A stretch of DNA of 63,206 bases, taken from positions 166,824 through 230,029 of the forward strand of contig NZ_MKGQ01000001.1 in NCBI RefSeq assembly GCF_001908105.1, given 5' to 3'. The translations under genes were made by a program, and so were the position numbers. This DNA is from Xenorhabdus eapokensis. GTDB taxonomy: Bacteria; Pseudomonadota; Gammaproteobacteria; Enterobacterales; Enterobacteriaceae. The notes under the pieces are model-generated. The model was not told the DNA's origin, ran no database searches, and worked only from the letters and a program-made list of their open reading frames with translations. This document shows positions 29,577 to 41,184 of the stretch, piece by piece (the stretch's first letter is position 1; the number at the start of each line of letters is the position of its first letter).

Positions 29577-32500
29577 AGCGGATCCTGATGATTATCTGAG
29601 GATTTATCCCGCTTTATTTGATTACCTTTTTTATTATTTCGACGGAGATGTTTATTATTTCGACAACAGTGTGCTAACTGATCAAATAGCAGATAAATCA
29701 CGGGAGTTGTGAACAAGGTCAGGATTTGGCTCATAATCAGGCCTCCCACCATACTGACACCTAAAGGACGGCGCAGCTCTGCACCCATGCCGGTGCTCAA
29801 CATTAGCGGCAATGCGCCCAGCAATGCTGCCATGGTTGTCATTAATATCGGCCTGAAACGTAACAGACAGGCTTGGTAAATAGCTTCATAAGGGGTCATG
29901 CCTTTTTCCCGCTCTGCGGCCAGAGCAAAATCGATCATCATGATGGCGTTTTTCTTCACAATACCAATTAAGAGAATGATCCCAATGATGGCAATAATAT
30001 CCAGCTCGTACCCTCCCGCCATCAACGCCAACAATGCGCCAACCCCCGCAGTAGGCAAGGTTGACAAAATGGTGACAGGGTGAATAAAGCTTTCGTACAA
30101 AATACCGAGCACGATATACATGGCAACGACAGCAGCCAGAATCAGCCAGAGGGTATTACTGAGCGCATCCTGGAACGCCAGCGTTGCTCCCTGAAATTGC
30201 GTAACGATATCTTTTGGTATTTGGATCGCTTGTTCTGCGTCCTTGATGGCATTAACAGCTTGTTCAAGGGACGAATCTTTTGCTACGTTGAATGAAAAAG
30301 TGACAGCAGGAAATTGTTGTAAATGGTCGATAGACAAGTTCCCTAACCGTTGTTCGACTGTGGCAATGGTATTAAGAGGCACCATTTTTCCATCATTACC
30401 GGTCAGATAAAGATTGTTTATTGCTTCCAGCCCTGGTGAATGTTTCGTATCTTGCTCAAGGATAACGCGATATTGATTTGATTGAGTATAAATAGTCGAA
30501 ATCAGGCGTTGGCCGAATGCGTTATACAAAGCATTATCTACAGCAGCCATAGAGATCCCAAAGCGGCTGGCCATATCCCTATTTACATCAAGGTAAGCCA
30601 CTAGTCCCTGATTTTGCCAATTGTTACCGATATCCATCAATTCTGGCCGTTGTTTCAGCGCGTGTTGCAATTTGGGAACCCAAATAGCGAGTTCATCAAG
30701 TGAAGTCGCCTGCAACGTAAATTGGTATTGCGTGCGGGATATTTGGGTATCAATAGTCAAATCCTGGGTTGGTTGCAGGTACAATTTGACGTCGGGGACT
30801 TTAGCCATTCGCGCTTGCAGCCGTGGGATCACCTCGTCAATACGGTCGTCACGCTGGCTGAGTGGTTTCAACGTGATTTGAAGACGGGCATTATTCAATG
30901 TGGGATTGCTACCATCGACACCAATAAAGGTCGTGACATTGTCCACGGCAGGATCTTTTAATAACAGAGCGGTAACTTGCCGCTGCTTATCTGCCATTGC
31001 ATTGAATGAAATGGATTGTGGTGCTTCCAGTGTGCCCTGAATCAGGCCGTTGTCTTGCAAGGGAAAGAATCCCTTGGGGATCATAATGTAGAGCAGGGCG
31101 GTCAGAGCCAATGTAGCGAATGCGACACCCAGTGTCATCCAGGGGTGATTCAGCACCCGTTTCAGGAAGACTGCATACACGGCAATCATGCGTTCAAAGA
31201 AGCGCTCGCACACCTGTTCAAAGCGATTGTGTTTTATATTCGCTTCGGGTTTCAGCATCCTTGCACACATCATCGGTGTTAGCGTCAATGAGACAACGGC
31301 GGAAATTAAAATGGCGACAGCGAGGGTAATGGCGAATTCCTGGAACAGCCGACCGACGATATCCCCCATAAACAGCAGAGGGATCAAGACGGCGATTAGC
31401 GAGAAAGTCAGGGAGATAATCGTAAAACCGATTTCTCCCGCGCCTTTTAGTGCCGCAGCCAGCGGTTTTTCTCCCCGTTCAATGTAACGGGAAATATTTT
31501 CTATCACCACAATCGCATCATCCACCACAAAGCCGGTTGCGATGGTTAATGCCATTAACGTGAGATTATTGACGGAGAAGCCGCAAAAATACATCACGGC
31601 AAATGTACCTACCAGCGACAGCGGTACGGCAATACTTGGTATCAGGGTTGCAATGGCATTGCGCAAAAACAGATAGATCACCATGACGACTAGCGCAATA
31701 GCCAGCAACAGTTCAAATTGAACATCTTTGACCGAATGACGGATCGAGACTGTACGGTCTGTCAGCATTTTCACATTGACAGATTTGGGCAGGCTGTTGA
31801 TCAATTCTGGTAACATGACGCGAATATTATCCGTCGTCTCAATAACATTAGCGCCAGGCTGGCGCTGAACATTGATGACGATAGCGGGTTTCTCATTTGC
31901 CCATGCGCCCAATTTGCTATTTTCCACTCCCTGTTCAATGCTGGCAACATCACGCAAACGGATCGGGGAGCCATTTTTATAGGCCACGATTAAATTGCGA
32001 TAATCATCGATAGATTTCATCTGATCGTTGGAGGATATGGTGATGGAGCGAGTAGGCCCATCAAAACTGCCTTTTGCCGAATTCACATTGGCTTTCATGA
32101 TGGCAGAACGGATCACGTCGCTGTCTAATCCTTGTGCAGCCAAAGCCTGTGCATTCAATTTCACGCGCACAGCGGGGCGTTGCCCTCCCGCCAAGGTCAC
32201 CAGACCGACACCACTGACTTGGGAAATACGCTGGGATATACGGGTTTCTACCATATCTTGCACCTGACTCATCGGCAGGGCATCAGAGGTTACGGCCAGC
32301 GTCAATATCGGTGGATCAGCCGGATTAACTTTGCTGTAAATGGGGGGATAAGGCAGATCATCGGGCAACAGGTTACTGGCCGAATTGATCGCCGCCTGTA
32401 CGTCTTGCTCTGCCACATCCAGGGGCAGTGATAACTGGAATACCAATGTGATAACAGAAGCACCACCAGAACTTCTGGATGACATTTGCTTTAAGCCGGA

Positions 32501-32749
32501 CATTTGACCAAACTGGCGTTCCAGCGGGGCAGTTACGGCGGATGTCATCACATCTGGATTGGCACCAGGATACAGTGTTACCACCTGAATAGTGGGATAA
32601 TCTACCTGTGGCAATGCAGAAACTGGCAGCATCCGGTAACCCATTAGCCCGGCCAGCAAGATCGCAATCATAAACAGGGTTGTGGCAACAGGGCGCAAGA
32701 TAAACAGGCGGGATGGCCCTCCGCCTGTCATTGGAGAATCAGATTGCAT
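29573..32749 (-). CDS. mdtB: MdtB, RND multidrug efflux transporter subunit
   Basis: 1058-aa RND transporter, partner of MdtC. It has the same 12-helix plan and the Asp-Asp motif in [20 protein letters not shown] (about 400). The C-terminal tail is strongly charged ([19 protein letters not shown]), longer and more basic than usual. It shares one base with the mdtA stop (32749) and overlaps mdtC, so mdtABC is a tightly coupled operon. In Photorhabdus an mdtA promoter has been reported as induced in insect tissue (recalled, not checked). Confidence 0.95.
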   Translation of the reverse strand: MQSDSPMTGGGPSRLFILRPVATTLFMIAILLAGLMGYRMLPVSALPQVDYPTIQVVTLYPGANPDVMTSAVTAPLERQFGQMSGLKQMSSRSSGGASVITLVFQLSLPLDVAEQDVQAAINSASNLLPDDLPYPPIYSKVNPADPPILTLAVTSDALPMSQVQDMVETRISQRISQVSGVGLVTLAGGQRPAVRVKLNAQALAAQGLDSDVIRSAIMKANVNSAKGSFDGPTRSITISSNDQMKSIDDYRNLIVAYKNGSPIRLRDVASIEQGVENSKLGAWANEKPAIVINVQRQPGANVIETTDNIRVMLPELINSLPKSVNVKMLTDRTVSIRHSVKDVQFELLLAIALVVMVIYLFLRNAIATLIPSIAVPLSLVGTFAVMYFCGFSVNNLTLMALTIATGFVVDDAIVVIENISRYIERGEKPLAAALKGAGEIGFTIISLTFSLIAVLIPLLFMGDIVGRLFQEFAITLAVAILISAVVSLTLTPMMCARMLKPEANIKHNRFEQVCERFFERMIAVYAVFLKRVLNHPWMTLGVAFATLALTALLYIMIPKGFFPLQDNGLIQGTLEAPQSISFNAMADKQRQVTALLLKDPAVDNVTTFIGVDGSNPTLNNARLQITLKPLSQRDDRIDEVIPRLQARMAKVPDVKLYLQPTQDLTIDTQISRTQYQFTLQATSLDELAIWVPKLQHALKQRPELMDIGNNWQNQGLVAYLDVNRDMASRFGISMAAVDNALYNAFGQRLISTIYTQSNQYRVILEQDTKHSPGLEAINNLYLTGNDGKMVPLNTIATVEQRLGNLSIDHLQQFPAVTFSFNVAKDSSLEQAVNAIKDAEQAIQIPKDIVTQFQGATLAFQDALSNTLWLILAAVVAMYIVLGILYESFIHPVTILSTLPTAGVGALLALMAGGYELDIIAIIGIILLIGIVKKNAIMMIDFALAAEREKGMTPYEAIYQACLLRFRPILMTTMAALLGALPLMLSTGMGAELRRPLGVSMVGGLIMSQILTLFTTPVIYLLFDQLAHCCRNNKHLRRNNKKGNQIKRDKSSDNHQDPL

Positions 32750-33984
32750 CAGGGATTCTCCACCTTATTGTTTGATTTTTCTGAATTTTTCTTCTTTTGA
32801 TCCGCATTGAGTGCTTCAATGGTCAAAGGTTTGACAATCTCGACCTTAGCGCCTTCGGTCAGGTTGTCAATACCATCAGTAACGACTTGCTCGCCTGCTG
32901 ACAGCCCACTATTGATGACCACCAATTGATTATCTTGCAAACCTGCAATGACTTGATGTTTGCTAACTTTATTCTCTTTATCCACTTTCCAGACGAAATT
33001 TCCGCTATTTCCCATTTGTAATCCAGCCACAGGGATCACGACGACATCGCTCAGGGTATTGACTTTCATCTGAATATTAACGAATTGATTAGGGAACAGC
33101 ACATTATCTTGATTATTGAATTGAGCCTTCATCTTGATCGTGCCAGTAGTAACATCAATCTGATTATCGATACTGATTAGTTTTCCTTGCGCCAATGGCT
33201 GCTGATTGTTGCGATCCCACGCAATGACAGCTACATTTTTGTGATCTTTTTGCGCCTTTAATACAGCACTGATATCGTTTTCAGGCAGAGAAAACAGCAC
33301 ATCAATGGGATCGACTTGCGTAATAACGACGATTGGCGTTGCTCCTCCGGCAGAGACATGATTGCCGATATCGATGCGTTTTAATCCGACGCGACCGGAA
33401 ATCGGGGCTATGATACGGCTATATGCCAATTGCAGTTTGGCTTCGTCGATATCTGCCCGGTCGGACTGTAAGCTGGCTTCACTCTGGCGAACCAAAGAGA
33501 TTTGTTTATCCAGATCTTGCTGAGAGATAAGTTTACTTTTCGCCAATTGCTGAAAACGGAGCAAATCTTGTTTAGTGTTAGCTAATGTGGCCTGATCTTT
33601 GGCATATTGCCCCTGTGCCCTTGCCAGTTTGACCTGAAAAGAACGGGGATCGATTTCTGCCAGCAAATCCCCTTTTTTGACGAATTGACCTTCATTAAAA
33701 TGCAGGGCGACTAACTGACCTTCCACTTGGCTGGTGACAGTAACGGTATTTGCCGCCAGAACCGTTCCTAATCCTACTAAGTAATGAGGGACTGATTTGA
33801 TTTCAGCCGTCGCTACTTGCACCGGTGGTTGAGCGGGGTTAGGCAAACTCTGTTTTGATTTTGAATTCTGAGAGTTATCTGCTGAAGGGGCATTGAAATA
33901 TTTCCATGCAAAGAAAGTTGCACCGACGATCACGGCTAGCACAGCAGCAAGTCGGAAAAAGTAGGAACGGCTTTTATTATTCAT
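32749..33984 (-). CDS. mdtA: MdtA, periplasmic adaptor of the MdtABC pump
   Basis: 411-aa membrane fusion protein. An N-terminal helix (about 9-27) anchors it in the inner membrane, followed by a linker rich in Ser, Asn and Pro, a biotinyl-lipoyl domain ([20 protein letters not shown], then [11 protein letters not shown]), a coiled-coil hairpin (about 125-190), and barrel and membrane-proximal domains. The C-terminus is charged. It is the first gene of mdtABC. No clear BaeR box could be seen upstream, in line with the missing baeSR. Confidence 0.94.
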   Translation of the reverse strand: MNNKSRSYFFRLAAVLAVIVGATFFAWKYFNAPSADNSQNSKSKQSLPNPAQPPVQVATAEIKSVPHYLVGLGTVLAANTVTVTSQVEGQLVALHFNEGQFVKKGDLLAEIDPRSFQVKLARAQGQYAKDQATLANTKQDLLRFQQLAKSKLISQQDLDKQISLVRQSEASLQSDRADIDEAKLQLAYSRIIAPISGRVGLKRIDIGNHVSAGGATPIVVITQVDPIDVLFSLPENDISAVLKAQKDHKNVAVIAWDRNNQQPLAQGKLISIDNQIDVTTGTIKMKAQFNNQDNVLFPNQFVNIQMKVNTLSDVVVIPVAGLQMGNSGNFVWKVDKENKVSKHQVIAGLQDNQLVVINSGLSAGEQVVTDGIDNLTEGAKVEIVKPLTIEALNADQKKKNSEKSNNKVENP

Positions 33985-34304
33985 TTGCTCGACATTCTCT
34001 TAGTGTTGTGGCGGTAATCAATCATGCAGCATCTTATGCTAAATTAGATGCAAGAATATATTATTAGTGTAACCAGCAAGATTTCGTCAATAATGAAGAA
34101 AATATGGCGGTTATGTCAAAAAGATAGTGTTTCTGGTAGTAATTATCCATAATATTTGTGATGAGGTATCCAATAGAGTACAGGGAATTATGTTATGAAG
34201 ACTTGTAAAGCCGCAAGATAAATCATCACTATTATTAATGATGACGATGATAAAGACATGATTTATCGCCACCATATAGCGGGAACGCCTTTAATTAAAA
34301 TAAG
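33985..34304. other. mdtA-mgtE intergenic region
   Basis: 320 bp with the mdtA promoter and the end of mgtE transcription. GATAAATCAT (34217-34226) and ATGATTTATC (34258-34267) form a perfect 10-bp inverted repeat about 40 nt past the mgtE stop, with a 31-nt loop that itself contains ATTATTAATGATGACGATGAT. It could end mgtE transcripts. No gene seen. Confidence 0.45.
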
Positions 34305-35768
34305 TTAAACCAAAAATAGCGTTGCCAATCCCAAAAAGATAAAGAAACCCCCTGTATCGGTAATGGCAGTAATCATTACACTGGAACCAATAGCGGGATC
34401 TCTTCCCAATTTCATCATAATAAATGGGATCAAAACGCCCATCAGCGCGGCCATCAGTAGGTTTAATATCATTGCCATTGTCATGACTCCCCCCATAGCA
34501 AGGTCACCGTAGAGCAGATAAGTGATGACACCCATAAGTCCTCCCCAAATAATGCCATTGATAAAGGCAACACCAAGTTCCCTTAATAGCAGGTAAGAAA
34601 AACTTCCCGTCTGGATTTGATGCAGTGCGAGTGCGCGGACGATCATGGTAATGGTCTGGTTACCCGTATTGCCACCAATGCCTGCTACGATGGGCATTAA
34701 GGTTGCAAGAGCAACGAGTTGGGAAATAGTATGCTCAAAGAGTCCGATAACTCGTGATGCCACGAACGCGGTGCACAAATTGATGGCAAGCCATGCCCAG
34801 CGGGTTTTGACTGCCTGACCAACCGGAGAAAAAACATCTTCTTCGCGGCTTAAACCCCCCATGCGGCGAATATTGGTGTCAGTTTCTTCACTTAAGGTAT
34901 CAACTATATCTTCAACAGTCAGGCGTCCCATTAGGCGCCCGTTGTTGTCTACCACGGCGGCAGAAATCAGGTCATAACGTTCAAATGCACTGGCGGCATC
35001 TTCACCTTTTTGCTCCGGTAAGAAAGTCACGGTATCCGTATTCATGACTTCGGAAACTAATTTATCCGGTACGTTGGTCAGCAACGTGGTGAGTGGCAAC
35101 TCTCCTTGCAGACGATTTTTGCGATCAATAACAAAGATCTTATCTGTTGTTTCAGGAATGGCATCTCGGGAACGTAAAAAACGCTGAACGGTGCCGAGTG
35201 TAACGTTGCTTCGCACTGTCACAAACTCGAAATCCATCATTTGGCCGATACTGTCTTTATGGTACTGCAATACTTCTCGAATACGGTTGCGTTGACCTGG
35301 CTCTAAATAGGTCAGCAAGCGTCGAGTGGTATCACGGGGAAGATGTTCTGCAATATAGGCTTGTTCATCTACATGCAGTTTACCGATGGCGCGTAACAGC
35401 TCGACATCAGTCATATCCTTGATCAAATTATCCCAAACAGGAATCGAGGCCTCTACCAGAACCTCACCGCGCTGGTTATTGTCGATCAAACGCCATAAAG
35501 CAAGACGTTCATCATAAGGTAAGGCTTCCAGAATATCGGCGATATCGGCAATATGCAGGCTGGACAGCAGTGTACTGACTTCCTCTATTTTCTCCAATAA
35601 TTGTTCATCACTGATTGCTGAATGTTCATCAGCCTGACCTAATAATGTATCGACAAACAGCCTATCGTGGATAAATAGAGAAAGCAGACGTTGACGAATA
35701 TGTGCCAGTCTTTGGGAATACTGGCTGACAATAGTTGGATTATCAGGTGTAAAGGTTGATTGTGGCAT
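34305..35768 (-). CDS. mgtE: MgtE, Mg2+ transporter/channel
   Basis: 487-aa MgtE-family Mg2+ channel. The N-terminal helical domain (about 30-150) and the CBS pair (about 155-290, with VNTTVTF-like VMNTDTVTFLPE and RLTVEDIVDTLSEETD) sense cytosolic Mg2+. Five membrane helices follow (about 320-487), with the pore motif PIVAGIGGNTGNQTITMIVR and a conserved late Asp (TAITDTGGFFIFLG). E. coli K-12 lacks MgtE, so this is a different Mg2+ uptake set. No M-box leader is evident upstream. Confidence 0.93.
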   Translation of the reverse strand: MPQSTFTPDNPTIVSQYSQRLAHIRQRLLSLFIHDRLFVDTLLGQADEHSAISDEQLLEKIEEVSTLLSSLHIADIADILEALPYDERLALWRLIDNNQRGEVLVEASIPVWDNLIKDMTDVELLRAIGKLHVDEQAYIAEHLPRDTTRRLLTYLEPGQRNRIREVLQYHKDSIGQMMDFEFVTVRSNVTLGTVQRFLRSRDAIPETTDKIFVIDRKNRLQGELPLTTLLTNVPDKLVSEVMNTDTVTFLPEQKGEDAASAFERYDLISAAVVDNNGRLMGRLTVEDIVDTLSEETDTNIRRMGGLSREEDVFSPVGQAVKTRWAWLAINLCTAFVASRVIGLFEHTISQLVALATLMPIVAGIGGNTGNQTITMIVRALALHQIQTGSFSYLLLRELGVAFINGIIWGGLMGVITYLLYGDLAMGGVMTMAMILNLLMAALMGVLIPFIMMKLGRDPAIGSSVMITAITDTGGFFIFLGLATLFLV

Positions 35769-35838
35769 AGTAAACCCTTAAGGCAGAAAATAGGGCGAAA
35801 AAGCGACGATTGTAATAAGATCGTCATAAATTTGACAG

Positions 35839-36015
35839 CTATTGGATATTATATTCTGTTTTCGAACCATTTAGGGGCGTCACCGATTGCTGCTGGGCTT
35901 GCTGGTGATGCTCCAATGCTGCCATAAATGAATAAATAAAGCGTCCAAAGAAAATGAAGAAGCTGATAAACAGTACCAATTTTATAATTTGAACAGTTTT
36001 CTTTTTCTTTTTCAT
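35839..36015 (-). CDS. yfgG: YfgG, small DUF2633 membrane protein
   Basis: 58-aa protein with a basic start (MKKKKKT), one membrane helix with the family signature LFISFFIFFGRFIYS (about 15-29) and a Gln/His-rich tail (EHHQQAQQQ). E. coli YfgG has the same ISF-FFGRFIYS core and also lies close to ppx. Its role is poorly known. It starts 12 bp after the ppx stop on the same strand, so it is probably the last gene of ppk-ppx-yfgG. Confidence 0.85.
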   Translation of the reverse strand: MKKKKKTVQIIKLVLFISFFIFFGRFIYSFMAALEHHQQAQQQSVTPLNGSKTEYNIQ

Positions 36016-36027
36016 AACGCGATATCG

Positions 36028-37560
36028 TTAAGTCGATTCCTCTGCAATGTGTAAATGCCAGCCAGCCACATCATCCCAGTAACTTTGTTCTTGCTCCAGA
36101 TCGAGCAACACCAGCGCATTTTGTTTTAAATAGTTTTTGGGTAAGCGGAGCGTCCAATGACTATGATCCGTTTCTAGCCTCAGTATATCCGGTGTTGTGG
36201 TCGCCTGACGTTGGTTATTTAACAGGGTAGCTAATCGCAATATCTTAAGCATGGGAAGATACTGTTTTTTCTTAAACAGATAAAAGCGGGGATGCTCATG
36301 TACTTTAACCGCTTTGCGATGGTAACGTACCAGTGTTGCCAGCAACGATTGTTGTTCCTGGGTAAATCCCGGTAGATCGGTATGTTGCAGGATGTAAGCT
36401 GAATGCCGTTGCAATCCACTCAGATTGATGCTTAAACCGACTTCATGCAGCATGGCTGCCCACAATAGAATAGATTCCAGTTGTGGATGTATGTGCTTGG
36501 GATTTTGTTCTGCCCATTGGTCATACAGGTTTTTGGCGGTATTCCAGACGCGGGTTGCCTGTTCTCGATCGATATTATAGTGTTCAGCAAGGCTCTTGGC
36601 CGTTCGTTGGCGAATATCCTGATGGCGGAAACGATCTTCCATTTCATACAGTACACCTTCCCGCAATGCGCCATGAGACAAGCGCAGTTCCTGAATATGC
36701 AAAGCATCAAAAATACCGCACAAGATTGATAAACCAGGAACAAAAGTTTGTTTGCGATCATTAGATATTCCCGGCAATGCCAGCGCATTGAAATTTTTAT
36801 ATTTCAGGACACGTTTCACCAGCCTATTTAAGCGCTCTGGCGTAATCAGGCCATCTTTCTCACCCAGTTCGACCAAAAGCTCGTGTATGGCTTTGATCGT
36901 TCCCGACGCGCCTAAAGCAAAATCCCAGCCTTTAGCTCGAAATTGCCAGACAAGATTTTCCAATTTTTGTGCCGCCTGGAGTCGTGCCTTGCGAAAATTA
37001 TGCTCATTAATGATACCGTCTGGAAAGAATTGGCGGGAAAAACTGACACATCCCATACGGCGGCTTTCAATCAATAGTGGTTCAAAATCTTCACCAATGA
37101 CCAATTCCGTCGAGCCACCGCCAATATCAATCACCAATTTGCGGCCTTTTTCTGGTTGTGTGTGCTCAACGCCCATGAAAATCAGGCGGGCTTCTTCATG
37201 GCCAGAGATAATTTCAATGGGATAGGGAATAACTTCCTTTGCCTGCTGTAGAAATTCTTGTACGTTGGTCGCTTCACGTAAACTATGCGTTCCCACCAAA
37301 CAGACATTACTTGCGGAAAAACCTTGCAACCGTTCAGCAAACAGGGCAAGGCATTTCAGGCCACGGTTTATGGCTTCTTCGCTTAACTCATTTTTACTGT
37401 TTAAACCATCGGCAAGATAAACCCGTTTCTTTAAACGCCCAATAACTTGTAGTGCGCCATTGACGATACGGGCAATGACCATATGAAAGCTATTAGAACC
37501 CAAATCAATAGTGGCAATTTCTTGTGGTTTGGGCATTGGAGTATCGTGTTTCAACGGCAT
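36028..37560 (-). CDS. ppx: Ppx, exopolyphosphatase
   Basis: 510-aa Ppx/GppA enzyme that removes terminal phosphates from polyphosphate. The actin-like ATPase motifs are present: [15 protein letters not shown] (18-32), then [17 protein letters not shown] (about 140) and the LGASGTIKA segment. The C-terminal HD-like part includes [15 protein letters not shown] and HRHSAYIL. It follows ppk by 3 bp, an operon as in E. coli. Length is standard. Confidence 0.95.
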   Translation of the reverse strand: MPLKHDTPMPKPQEIATIDLGSNSFHMVIARIVNGALQVIGRLKKRVYLADGLNSKNELSEEAINRGLKCLALFAERLQGFSASNVCLVGTHSLREATNVQEFLQQAKEVIPYPIEIISGHEEARLIFMGVEHTQPEKGRKLVIDIGGGSTELVIGEDFEPLLIESRRMGCVSFSRQFFPDGIINEHNFRKARLQAAQKLENLVWQFRAKGWDFALGASGTIKAIHELLVELGEKDGLITPERLNRLVKRVLKYKNFNALALPGISNDRKQTFVPGLSILCGIFDALHIQELRLSHGALREGVLYEMEDRFRHQDIRQRTAKSLAEHYNIDREQATRVWNTAKNLYDQWAEQNPKHIHPQLESILLWAAMLHEVGLSINLSGLQRHSAYILQHTDLPGFTQEQQSLLATLVRYHRKAVKVHEHPRFYLFKKKQYLPMLKILRLATLLNNQRQATTTPDILRLETDHSHWTLRLPKNYLKQNALVLLDLEQEQSYWDDVAGWHLHIAEEST

Positions 37561-37563
37561 AGA

Positions 37564-39633
37564 TCAGGCTCTTGGTTCTGGTTGTTCAAGGTTTTTCAGA
37601 TAATCATAAACAGCAAGCTGCGCGCGGATTTTACGCTTATTTCCTCGCGGAACATAGCGATTGCCCAACTCCTTATCAATATATCGTGCTTTGACGGTAT
37701 CACTGAATTGCAGTTCAAGGATATCCATAACTTGTTGTTTTAACCTGGGGTCGAGCAGACAAACGGCGACCTCAATGCGATAGTCAATGTTACGGGTCAT
37801 CCAATCGGCCGAAGAAAGGAAAATTTTTTCATTGCCTTTGTTGGTGAAAACATAAACGCGATCGTGTTCCAGAAAACGATCCACAATACTGGTAACTTGA
37901 ATGTTTTCACTAAAACCGGGTTGGTTAGGAACCAAAGAGCACATGCCTCGTACCAGAATGCGGATTTTGACACCCGCTTCAGAGGCATCATACAGGCGAT
38001 TTACCAATTCCCTGTCTACAAGATTATTAATTTTCAGGGTGATGCCTGCCAGTTCACCGGCTTGTGCATTTTCGATTTCCTGAGTAATCAGTCGATTGAG
38101 CATTGCCCGCGAGTTTTGGGGCGATACCATTAAATTCTCAAATGTGACAGGCCGATAAGGGTTTTCAATGAAGTTAAATACCCGACGAACTTCATTGGTA
38201 ACTTCAGGTTTGGCAGTCAGCAAAGAATAGTCGGTATAGAGCCGCGCCGTTTTTTCGTTGAAATTTCCTGTCCCAATATGGGCATAACGGATAATTTCTT
38301 CCCCTTCCAGACGCGAAATGATGAATAGTTTTGCGTGAATTTTCAAACCAGGCGCGGAGAAGATAACATGTACACCAGCCTCAGTGAGGCGTTTTGCCCA
38401 ATGAATATTGGCTTCTTCGTCAAAGCGTGCCTGTAACTCCACCACGACGGTCACTTTTTTGCCGTTGTATGCGGCATGGATCATGGAGTCAATAATGCGT
38501 GAATCTTTTGCGACACGGTAGATATTAATCTTAATCGAAAGAACACTGGGATCGAAAGAAGCCTGACGCAGTAATTCCAGCACATGTTCGAATGTGTGAT
38601 AAGGATAATAAAGCAGAACATCCCTTTCACGGATAGCGTCGAAGCCGTTGCGGAAATGGTCGAACCAAGTATGGCGCAGGCGTGGCATGGGTTTATTCTG
38701 GAGATTTCGATTTCCTTCATTGGGAAATTTGATGAAATCTTTAAAGTTATGATAACGGCCACCTGCAATCACCGAGTCATCATTGGATAGCCCTAGCTTG
38801 TTACGCAGTAGTTCCACCATTTCATCAGGCATATCACGCTGATAGGCAAACCGTACAGGCTCAGCCGTTAGTCTCTGTTTCAGCGTGGAAGACATCAATT
38901 CCAGCAGGCTGGATTCCATCTCTGTTGCCAAATCATATTCGGAATCACGGGTCATTTTCATCGAATAGACGTTCAAAGTGTCGTAATCGAAAAATCCTTT
39001 GAAAATTTCATCCAGCGTGTAACGCAGAATATTATCAAGTAATATCATTGACTTGCGTTTTCTTGGCATCTCTGGCGGTAGGTTGACGAAACGCGGGACT
39101 TTATCTGATGGAATTTCCAACAAAGCATATTGTATTGCTTGCCCATGGATAATTTCAACGGCCAGATAAGTGTAATCATCTTTGAGAAACTCAACTAAAT
39201 TAGTTTCTGGGTTGATGACGATTGGCGTGATATGTGGCCGCAAATGCTGACGAAAATATTGCCGTAACCAGATTTGTTGATTCGGAGATATTTGCCGTTC
39301 ATTGATCAAGAAAATTTGGTTACGAGCCATTTCCAGCAGCAGATCGTTATAGAGGGCATCGAATTCTTGATCGATTTTGGCAACCTTAGTTTGAATCTTT
39401 TTCAATAATTGGCGGGCAGCGGTGGCTGAACCTTGTTCTTCACTGATAAGAATACGCCGCTTTACATCGGCAAAGCGCACTTTATAAAACTCATCTAAGT
39501 TATTGGAGTAGATCCCTAAAAACCTCATTCTTTCAATCAGCGGGTTACTTTTGTCAGCCGCTTCCTGAAGTACACGTTCGTTGAAAGAGAGCCAACTGAG
39601 TTCTTTCTCGGTATAAAGACGATCGTGGGACAT
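37564..39633 (-). CDS. ppk: Ppk1, polyphosphate kinase
   Basis: 689-aa enzyme that builds polyphosphate from ATP, used in stress, motility and virulence. The PPK1 core includes [10 protein letters not shown] with the phospho-accepting His near residue 434, [19 protein letters not shown], and the C-terminal second phospholipase D-like His region ([16 protein letters not shown]). The N-terminal helical domain begins [17 protein letters not shown]. It heads the ppk-ppx-yfgG unit. ATG at 39633 follows AAGGAGTAGTC. Confidence 0.96.
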   Translation of the reverse strand: MSHDRLYTEKELSWLSFNERVLQEAADKSNPLIERMRFLGIYSNNLDEFYKVRFADVKRRILISEEQGSATAARQLLKKIQTKVAKIDQEFDALYNDLLLEMARNQIFLINERQISPNQQIWLRQYFRQHLRPHITPIVINPETNLVEFLKDDYTYLAVEIIHGQAIQYALLEIPSDKVPRFVNLPPEMPRKRKSMILLDNILRYTLDEIFKGFFDYDTLNVYSMKMTRDSEYDLATEMESSLLELMSSTLKQRLTAEPVRFAYQRDMPDEMVELLRNKLGLSNDDSVIAGGRYHNFKDFIKFPNEGNRNLQNKPMPRLRHTWFDHFRNGFDAIRERDVLLYYPYHTFEHVLELLRQASFDPSVLSIKINIYRVAKDSRIIDSMIHAAYNGKKVTVVVELQARFDEEANIHWAKRLTEAGVHVIFSAPGLKIHAKLFIISRLEGEEIIRYAHIGTGNFNEKTARLYTDYSLLTAKPEVTNEVRRVFNFIENPYRPVTFENLMVSPQNSRAMLNRLITQEIENAQAGELAGITLKINNLVDRELVNRLYDASEAGVKIRILVRGMCSLVPNQPGFSENIQVTSIVDRFLEHDRVYVFTNKGNEKIFLSSADWMTRNIDYRIEVAVCLLDPRLKQQVMDILELQFSDTVKARYIDKELGNRYVPRGNKRKIRAQLAVYDYLKNLEQPEPRA

Positions 39634-39682
39634 GACTACTCCTTACTACTCCACTGGGTTTATTTAATTTAATGGTTGGCGT

Positions 39683-40246
39683 TTAATGAGTCGATGTGCT
39701 GGTTTGGGTTTCACGGGTTTTATTGGCGAAATAGTGGTGCTGGAAAGTACACATCCTGATAGCGGTATGATAAGAGCCGTTTACAAAAAACTCATCGATT
39801 AATTCACCTTCAATATAGAATCCCAATTTATTGTATATATGAATTGCTTTCGTATTCTCTTTATCAACAATCAGATACAGTTTGTAAAGGTTTAAGACAG
39901 CAAACGCGTATTCCATTGCCAGCTTGACTGCTACCGCTGCGTAACCTTGTCCTTGATAAGCCGGAGCGATGATAATCTGGAATTCTGCCCGGCGGTGGAC
40001 ATAATCAATTTCGACCAGTTCCACCAAACCGACTTTGGAATTCAGGCTTTCGATAATAAAACGACGTTCGCTTTGGTCATGAATGTGCTTGTCATAGAGG
40101 TCACATAGTTCAACAAAGGCTTCATAAGGCTCTTCAAACCAATAGCGCATGACACTGGCGTTATTATCGAGTTGATGAACAAAAGGGAGATCTTCCCGTT
40201 CAAGAGGACGTAAATTTACCGATGGATTTTCCGAACCACTGGACAT
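39683..40246 (-). CDS. speG: SpeG, spermidine N-acetyltransferase
   Basis: 187-aa GNAT enzyme that acetylates spermidine and spermine to limit polyamine toxicity. The acetyl-CoA motif is [20 protein letters not shown] (about 95-114), followed by [20 protein letters not shown]. The ATG at 40246 is chosen: GAGG lies 6 nt before it and the protein is then family length; the frame is open 57 codons further without homology. It lies between ppk and purN, where E. coli has nothing, so it is a local rearrangement. Confidence 0.93.
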   Translation of the reverse strand: MSSGSENPSVNLRPLEREDLPFVHQLDNNASVMRYWFEEPYEAFVELCDLYDKHIHDQSERRFIIESLNSKVGLVELVEIDYVHRRAEFQIIIAPAYQGQGYAAVAVKLAMEYAFAVLNLYKLYLIVDKENTKAIHIYNKLGFYIEGELIDEFFVNGSYHTAIRMCTFQHHYFANKTRETQTSTSTH

Positions 40247-40447
40247 TGGATACCTCAGTGTTTTGTAGTGAAATCTATAGGGTATAAATATATTAGATAT
40301 TGAATAATGTTCGAATAAATAATTATTGCCAGATAAATCAATCCAAAATAGCCACTTACAGCAAAGTGTTACTGGAATATAGCACTTAAAAAATATTATA
40401 ACAAAATCTGCTAACACAGAGCCGTAAGTTGAAGTCAGTGGGTTAAA

Positions 40448-41086
40448 TTATTCCGATGCGTAACCTGGTGGCGGCAGAACTTTGCCATCCATAATCGCAT
40501 GATTGCCTTCCATAACCAACCGTTGATCTAAAAACCAGCCGATAACCAGAGGATAAATATTGTGTTCCTGGGTTTGTACACGTCCGATAACGTCTTCTTC
40601 TTTATCCCCCGCAAAAATTGGCACCTTAGCCTGTAAAATAATCGGGCCACCATCTAATTCTTCCGTCACGAAATGGACGGAAGTGCCATGTTCTTTATCA
40701 CCGTTTTCAATCGCTTTTCGATGGGTATGCAGGCCGGGATATTTAGGCAAAAGAGAAGGGTGAATATTGAGCAGGCATCCATAATAATGCTGAACAAATT
40801 CGGGTGATAAGATCCGCATGTAACCCGCTAAGACCACTAAATCGGGATTGTATTGGTCAATGGCTTTGAGTAAGGCGATATCATAACTTGTACGATCCGC
40901 ATAAGTTTTCGGGTTGATAAAGTGGGCAGGGATATCTGCTTGTTCAGCACGTTGCAGGCCATAGGCATCGGCATTATTACTGAAAACGGCAGCAACATAT
41001 CCATGAATCCGGTTTTGTTGGCAGGCATCTATGATAGATTGAAGATTGCTGCCATTGCCGGAAATTAGAACGACAATTTTTTTCAT
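40448..41086 (-). CDS. purN: PurN, GAR transformylase
   Basis: 212-aa enzyme that formylates glycinamide ribonucleotide with 10-formyl-THF. The N-terminal phosphate loop is VLISGNGSNLQSIIDAC; the catalytic Asn, His, Asp are in VVFSNNADAYGL/LNIHPSLLPKYPG and VTEELDGGPII. It follows purM by 98 bp; between them is a large inverted repeat (41133-41167) that might uncouple the two. Length is normal. Confidence 0.95.
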   Translation of the reverse strand: MKKIVVLISGNGSNLQSIIDACQQNRIHGYVAAVFSNNADAYGLQRAEQADIPAHFINPKTYADRTSYDIALLKAIDQYNPDLVVLAGYMRILSPEFVQHYYGCLLNIHPSLLPKYPGLHTHRKAIENGDKEHGTSVHFVTEELDGGPIILQAKVPIFAGDKEEDVIGRVQTQEHNIYPLVIGWFLDQRLVMEGNHAIMDGKVLPPPGYASE

Positions 41087-41132
41087 AACGGATTTTCACT
41101 GAAGAAATTCATTGATTAATATGCTTTTCATT

Positions 41133-41167
41133 TTTCAAGTTACAGCTTTATTAGCTGTAACTTGAAA
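41133..41167. repeat. 15-bp inverted repeat between purM and purN
   Basis: TTTCAAGTTACAGCT pairs perfectly with AGCTGTAACTTGAAA around TTATT. It is inside the purMN transcript; there is no T-run on either side, so it is an RNA stem or an inserted palindrome, not a standard terminator. Confidence 0.75.
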
Positions 41168-41184
41168 TCAATCAGACCAAATAT

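Noticed and set aside
35769..35838. possible Mg2+-sensing leader (M-box) before mgtE
   Set aside because: The 70-bp gap to yfgG is too short for an M-box and shows none of its conserved blocks.
36752..37225. 157-codon plus-strand frame inside ppx
   Set aside because: Antisense shadow of a conserved core gene.
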